NCBI GenBank assembly: GCA_016859345.1
Contig: CM029115.1
Location: 14,234,001 to 14,298,000 of the forward strand
Reading direction: 5' to 3'
DNA length: 64,000 nt
From: Istiophorus platypterus
Lineage: Eukaryota > Chordata > Actinopteri > Istiophoriformes > Istiophoridae
Below, in pieces: positions 59,401 to 64,000 of this stretch. Every line of letters starts with the position of its first letter. Positions within the stretch are counted from its first letter, which is position 1. Made by a program: the position numbers and the translations under genes. The notes beneath the pieces were generated by a model that had not been told where the DNA came from, did not search any database, and saw nothing but the letters and a program-made list of their open reading frames with translations.

Positions 59401-62345
59401 TGGGGGTGGTCATTAGTGGTCTCTCCACACATGACTCCTTTGTTTCTCCTGGCCCTGCAAACCTTTCTACTCTGTCTACTCTGCTCCCTTTAGGCCCCGC
59501 TTTGAAGGGTATAACTGTTTTTGTTTTGGGGTTTTTTTTGGACATAATATCAGTTATTTTATTTTGAGAGGTTTTGCTTTATTTTTGTCTTGATTGAAAA
59601 TAATGTCCCAGAATATCATTATGGAAACTCTTTCGACCGCTGCTATGTGATTGCAGTTTTTTGACACCTGTACACCACCACCATCACAAAAACCCATCAC
59701 AAATCAACACATTCAAGGGAAACGCTGTAGTAATGCTAATGACAGACAGCACTTTAAAAATGGCAATCAATCCCAGCCAGCAAGAGTACTGTGGAGCGCA
59801 AAAATATTCTTATGTACAAAAGAAGGACGTTACAGTTTGGAATCAGTTGTCTAGTGTCAGTTAATGATAGCACAGGATACCTATAATAATGATGATGATG
59901 ATGATGATGATGATAATAATATGTCCAAAATCATGCAGTCATTTTTCTCCCCCAGTTGGATTCTTCTTATATTCAGTCTGACCCTTTCTTCATGGTCATC
60001 TAACCCTTTATAAATTAGCTCTTTTAGTTTACAAACACTCAGAATGAAGCTTTGTGTAGTTTGTCTATGTCTTACTGGGTTACCAGCAGCACCCGCATTG
60101 CACCGAGGAATAAGAAACCCTAATTAATCATTCACGAGTCATTCTTCTGCTATCCTCTGACTGAACTCACTGTCCTTCTGGCAGTGCTTATTAGTTTAGC
60201 TGACTGATCAAGATCACTTTTTGCTGCTTGTTACTTCAGGCGTTCCCACAATACCACACTTCTCATGTTCTTATGTTTCCGCGTTTTGTACTTTGAACAC
60301 ACTGTAAAAGGTCCCGCCTGAGGAGCTTGGGCCAATAAATTAATTCTTTTTTTTGATGTGGACCTACTAAGGGCTATTTTTGGTTTTCTCTAACTTTCCA
60401 GTCTTGTTTGTGTGCAATTCTTTATGTCTGTTGATTTATTTTTAACCAGTCTGCTATTCTTGCCTCCCTCTATTTTTCATCTCTATTTATATCCTCTTGC
60501 AAATTATTTTATAAGGCTGTTTATAGAAATATTTTTGATATATTTAGCTTGAAAGTATACTTTGGAAAATAGAAGCCTCATGCTTACTGTGAGCCACAGT
60601 ATGAGTGTTGACCAGTTAAGAACATGGATATCAGTGATGATCTTTTAGGACATAGTATTGCCTATATGTGATGGTGATTGAGAGAGAGTGAAATCCTAGA
60701 GGAATGGAGCCCCCTTGTTCAGTAAACAGCACACAAAAACCAGCAATGTCTTTCCATGAAGGGCACTTGAAAAGTAATTACCCATGTTTTACCTCTTGTT
60801 TCTCCTCCTGTCGTTCTCCTCTACCCCCTCCTTGGATGTAATCACTCTCGCAGGTGGCTGTTAAGAACAACATTGACGTATTCTACTTCAGCTGCCAGTA
60901 CCCCATCAGCATGTTGTTTGTAGAGGACGGAAAGATGGGTGAGTGGGTCTTGGCTAAATCTCTTCACTCAAAACTGTCAAAACCTCACTGATGTCAAAGA
61001 CAGGCACACACTTCACTCTTTTAGTGTGAGTACACTAATTTGTATGAGTGAGTGTGTGTTCAGCTCATTCCCATCCTTGGGCTGCACACTTGCTCCTAGA
61101 TTGTAAACAGGTTCCATTTTGCCGTTTTTTTGGGCGTTTTTTCCCTTTTGGTTTTCATTTGCTATTTGATATATTCTGTGAAAATGTGTTGGCATTTCAC
61201 CCTGTGGAGTATCCTGATGGGGCTTGCAGCAGGACTGCTGCCAAAGGCTGAGAGCTAATGCTCCAGAGCCTAGTCCACAGCAGGAAACCTTGTGTCTATT
61301 GTGGAATCAGATTACACAAATACTACTCACAGTGTGTTCATTTTTAATTTTACCACAAATCCTTTTTTTATCCTCATTCTATGTACATTTGAGTGTGTGT
61401 GCTCTGTCTTTGGACTCATCCTGTGATTGTGTCTCTTCGTCTATAGAGCGACAGGTGTTCCTCGCCACATGGAAAGACATTCCTAATGACAATGAGTCCC
61501 AGTTTCAGATCAAAGACTGCCATCTCAATTCAGGTAAGCGGCAGGAACAGATGAAAGAGGGTGCACTAGCTGAAGAATACATCCATGTGTAGCAATATCC
61601 TGCAACTTCTTCATATGTGAAGATAGCAGAGCAGTTGCAATCTCAAATGCAGCTCTTGCTTATGAAGCAAATTGTATCTTATTAGAATTCCTCAGCTGCA
61701 GTTCATATTCACGTGTGAATTTAGTTTTACATGAGTATGAGTACAGCTGAACTGGAGAAGAATTCCTAATGACAGCTTAATGGAGACCCCCTCCACAGAT
61801 TAAATTTCTTCCTCATGGTCAAAGAAAGAGAGTTTCACGTCTTACTGGGGCACAGCAGTAGGACAGAGGCTGACGAGAAAGTTCATTCCAAATTAGTGAC
61901 TGTATCTTTGCTGTACAGACTGTAGTAAAATTTTAAGCAATGATGGGAGAAAAAGAAATCCTCCATGGTCTGGTAATTTTAATGACTTTTTCAGCAGACA
62001 ACCATAGAGCATGGCAGGATTCAGGAGTCACACTCATTCTGAATTTAAAAAAAAAAAAAAAAAGTTTGTTCACAGAAACTGAATACTAAAAATGAGCTCT
62101 AGCCTCCTCAGATAAGACAGTATAAATTCAGTCCAGCAGTTAAAATGTTGACTGTATTGTGTTAAATTTTTAATTATGTTCCCTCAACAGATGCAGCATC
62201 CAACAAACTGCAGGGTAGCAACATCTTCACCATAGCCAAGCGTACAGTGGAGGGTCAGGACATGCTGTATCAGTCCATGAAACTCACCAACGGAATCTGG
62301 GTGCTGGCTGAGCTGAGAGTGCAGACAGGAAACCCAATCTACACA
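47478..62345 (+). CDS. ap1b1: AP-1 complex subunit beta-1 (3' end beyond window)
   Basis: Exons: 47478-47514, 49288-49393, 49503-49638, 50281-50526, 50770-50960, 51061-51282, 51449-51569, 51681-51776, 52344-52459, 53611-53776, 54566-54664, 56037-56296, 56580-56784, 57006-57026, 57258-57344, 57906-57935, 58031-58168, 58264-58409, 58492-58621, 60854-60938, 61447-61533 and 62191-62345: 2880 nt, 960 residues, all phases agreeing. Residues 1 to about 540 are the armadillo/HEAT-like adaptin trunk, almost identical to human AP1B1. The hinge has the clathrin box LLNLD (632-636). The C-terminal part is the beta-appendage (from about exon 17). The protein is a large subunit of the AP-1 adaptor, which recruits clathrin and cargo at the trans-Golgi network and endosomes. 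The roughly 27 final residues known from human (D-L-E-L-S-L-K...) are not in the window, so the gene is partial here. Exon 15 (29 codons, proline-rich) may be alternatively spliced. Confidence 0.97.
47515..49287 (+). other. Intron 2 of ap1b1
   Basis: Separates the initiation exon (MTDSKYFTTTKK) from the exon that begins GEIFELKAEL. AT-rich, with no gene or clear repeat recognised. Confidence 0.7.
52460..53610 (+). other. Intron of ap1b1 between trunk exons 9 and 10
   Basis: About 1.15 kb with nothing coding. I searched it for C/D-box snoRNA signals because the human gene hosts one, and found no convincing candidate. Confidence 0.6.
54665..56036 (+). other. Intron of ap1b1 between exons 11 and 12
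   Basis: About 1.4 kb, AT-rich, with A- and T-runs (for example about 55617-55633). No gene recognised. Confidence 0.65.
57258..57344 (+). other. Proline-rich 29-codon hinge exon of ap1b1
   Basis: An open 87-bp stretch bounded by an AG acceptor (57257) and a GT donor (GAG|GTTGGT), in phase 0 at both ends, so including or skipping it keeps the frame. It encodes P-P-I-P-L-R-T-D-T-P-Q-S-P-Q-L-P then H-Q-S-P-S-P-P-D-Y-S-P-T-E. I know of no such segment in human AP1B1. The small neighbouring exons (57006-57026 and 57906-57935) are also phase 0, so this part of the hinge looks built for alternative splicing. The donor is weak. Confidence 0.6.
58622..60853 (+). other. Intron 19 of ap1b1 (2.2 kb)
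   Basis: Lies within the appendage-coding part. It carries an ATG trinucleotide run (59886-59921). No gene is supported. Confidence 0.65.
59886..59921. repeat. (ATG)n/(AAT)n microsatellite
   Basis: About eight GAT/ATG units flanked by AAT units in ap1b1 intron 19. Confidence 0.95.
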
Positions 62346-64000
62346 GTGAGTAATTAACTAGATGTATGAGCTGAATTAATGAGTTTTAAGTAACATCTCT
62401 ATTGTGATGGTGCTTTTTGTTTAATGCCAAAACAAAAAGCTGGTGAGAGACATTGAAAACCTTTAGTTTTATTGAGCGACACCATTAATATACTAACTTA
62501 TGGTATTTCTGCAACATTTTTATTAAGCCAGCTACTTTACTGTCAGGGTGATGGGGAGTTAAGTTTGCCCACTGATGAACTAAGATTTAATACGGCAACA
62601 TTTATAGTATTTTTATGTGTTGTAGGTCTGCATATATGTGTTCGTATTGGGCAACATTACCTGCCATATAATCAGGAACAATTCTTTCTGTTAAAATAAG
62701 AAAGTCAGTTTTATATGTTGTGAAATCAAGTTATCTCAAGAGACTTTTCATATAGGGCAGGTTTAGACTATACTCTTTCTAATATTAATAGAGACGGACC
62801 TATAATTTCACCCATTAGCAAGTACTTGGTGGCAGTGGCAAGAAAAATACTCCCCTTTTAATAGGGAGAGATGATGAGCGAGACAGAGAGCAACAGACAG
62901 GGAAAGACAGAGAATGATAGTACAATGCAAGTTCCACATAAGATGTATTATTCTAATAATAGCACTAATCTAACTATAAATGGAGGAGACTCTGTCTTTC
63001 AATCTGTCCTTTGTTTTCTCAGCAACCACTCATCTTATTGACTTCAAACTTCACATGTGTATTAGGAAGGAGCCATGGAAGTGCAGTGTTGACCGTTAAG
63101 TTTTTAGAATAGTGGTTCATGAGAAACATAAAAAGAGACAGTTGGTTAAGCCTGGGGGTCACTAATCCACCTACCTTATCTCATGATTACGACAACAATA
63201 CACAGTAAAGATGGCTGTGACTGGTCAAAGCATGGATTCTCTGCAAAAAAGATGCAACTTCAAAACCTCGCACAGGATGAAATCAAGTTAGGGACTATTT
63301 TAGACAAACACCCAAAGCCTGCAAATTGGAAATGGCTCATCACAGCTGCACCACAGTCACCTGAAGCGAAGGCAAGACAGCACTGCTTTGTTTACCCCCC
63401 CCCCCCACAAGCATGACACATTATGATTATTAACAGGCAGAACAAGTTATTTATCATTAAAATATTCATTTCAAATATTTTCCTTGCTGATGCAAAAATG
63501 CAATTGATGGTGAATTTCTTAACTGCATATTACTCCAGTAAAGACATAAATCAATGTCATACCCATTTTAAGTTTCAGGTCAAGTTCTTCATTAAAATAC
63601 TGATTCTCTGGTTTAGGGAACGTGTTACTGTGACACACAGTGATTAAGTTCATCTACACTCACTTGCCAGGATATTACATAAAACTAGGTAAAACTGTGT
63701 TCCTAATATTTTGTAGATCTGAATCCATATAAATTGGATGGACAAATTATTACAAACTCCTCTGTAATAACCCAGTAGAATTTAACAGCACCATGAATTA
63801 CAGCTTCCAATGATCATTAAAATGGCTCAACATCCTCTTTCAAACAGATTCAATAAAAACTGAACATTATACTCCTCATGAAGGGAGGATGTATTGTAGG
63901 CCTGTTGTATTAACTGCATTAGTTTTATCTAGGTATACCTAATAAGTGGGCAAGTGAGTGCATGTGTCACAGCAATCCTTTTGAATTTGTGGTCCATTAT
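62346..64000 (+). other. Last visible intron of ap1b1 (open at the window end)
   Basis: The GT donor follows ACA at 62345 and no exon encoding the expected beta-appendage C-terminus is found before 64000. The stretch holds a C-run (about 63397-63409) and a transposon with inverted ends (63657-63960). Confidence 0.7.
63657..63960. mobile_element. MITE-like element with perfect 12-bp terminal inverted repeats
   Basis: CACTCACTTGCC (63657-63668) and GGCAAGTGAGTG (63949-63960) are exact reverse complements 304 bp apart from end to end. There is no coding capacity. The right half is shared with the partial copy at 46560-46790. It resembles a dispersed teleost repeat ending in 'taataaactggcaactgagtgta'; the family name was not verified. 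Confidence 0.8.

Noticed and set aside
60630..60700. Possible C/D-box snoRNA in ap1b1 intron 19 (GTGATGA at about 60635)
   Set aside because: No CTGA D box at a proper distance and no terminal stem. The human host-gene precedent alone is not evidence.
1..64000. Search for CRISPR arrays, bacterial operons, phage or endogenous retrovirus genes
   Set aside because: No regularly spaced repeats, no prokaryotic gene organisation and no retroviral gag/pol/env-like frames were seen. The only coding transposon remnant is the LINE fragment.

Overview
This window is vertebrate nuclear DNA, almost certainly from a ray-finned (teleost) fish. Genes are split into many GT-AG exons, the proteins match vertebrate families nearly residue for residue, and the AT-rich introns and spacers carry microsatellites and dispersed repeats of the sort common in teleost genomes. 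No bacterial operon, CRISPR array, phage or plasmid feature was seen.

Layout: (1) 1-2806 is non-coding and holds a degenerate dispersed repeat and a plus-strand poly(A) signal. (2) 2807-4909, minus strand: rhbdd3, a rhomboid-like membrane protein with a C-terminal UBA domain. (3) 4910-6043: head-to-head promoter region shared by rhbdd3 and ewsr1. (4) 6044-15109, plus: ewsr1, a FET-family RNA-binding protein with 16 coding exons. (5) 15510-19840: spacer leading to a CpG-rich gas2l1 5' region. (6) 19841-39818, plus: gas2l1, a cytoskeletal linker with CH and GAR domains, five coding exons, a 9.2-kb first intron and a large disordered last exon, followed by a probable 2.8-kb 3' UTR. (7) 42660-44600: spacer holding a decayed L1-like LINE fragment. 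(8) About 44600 to the window end, plus: ap1b1, the AP-1 clathrin adaptor beta subunit, with 22 coding exons visible and the last exon(s) beyond the window.

The gene order and orientation (rhbdd3 <, ewsr1 >, gas2l1 >, ap1b1 >) match human 22q12.2, except that human RASL10A, between GAS2L1 and AP1B1, has no counterpart visible here. The genes share no pathway: they are a membrane/ubiquitin-linked regulator, an RNA-processing factor, an actin-microtubule linker and a vesicle-coat subunit. What they share is conserved linkage.

I found no convincing new biological system. The observations most worth checking are two irregularities in the ewsr1 reading frame (an apparent frameshift near exon 5, and a zinc finger lacking its usual Trp with an extra residue), a 17-residue polyglycine tract in gas2l1 encoded by a GGA microsatellite, an in-frame proline-rich exon in the ap1b1 hinge, and several transposable-element copies with identifiable ends or coding remnants. 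Exon coordinates come from reading splice sites and phases by eye. The final exons of ap1b1 and all UTR boundaries are less certain.
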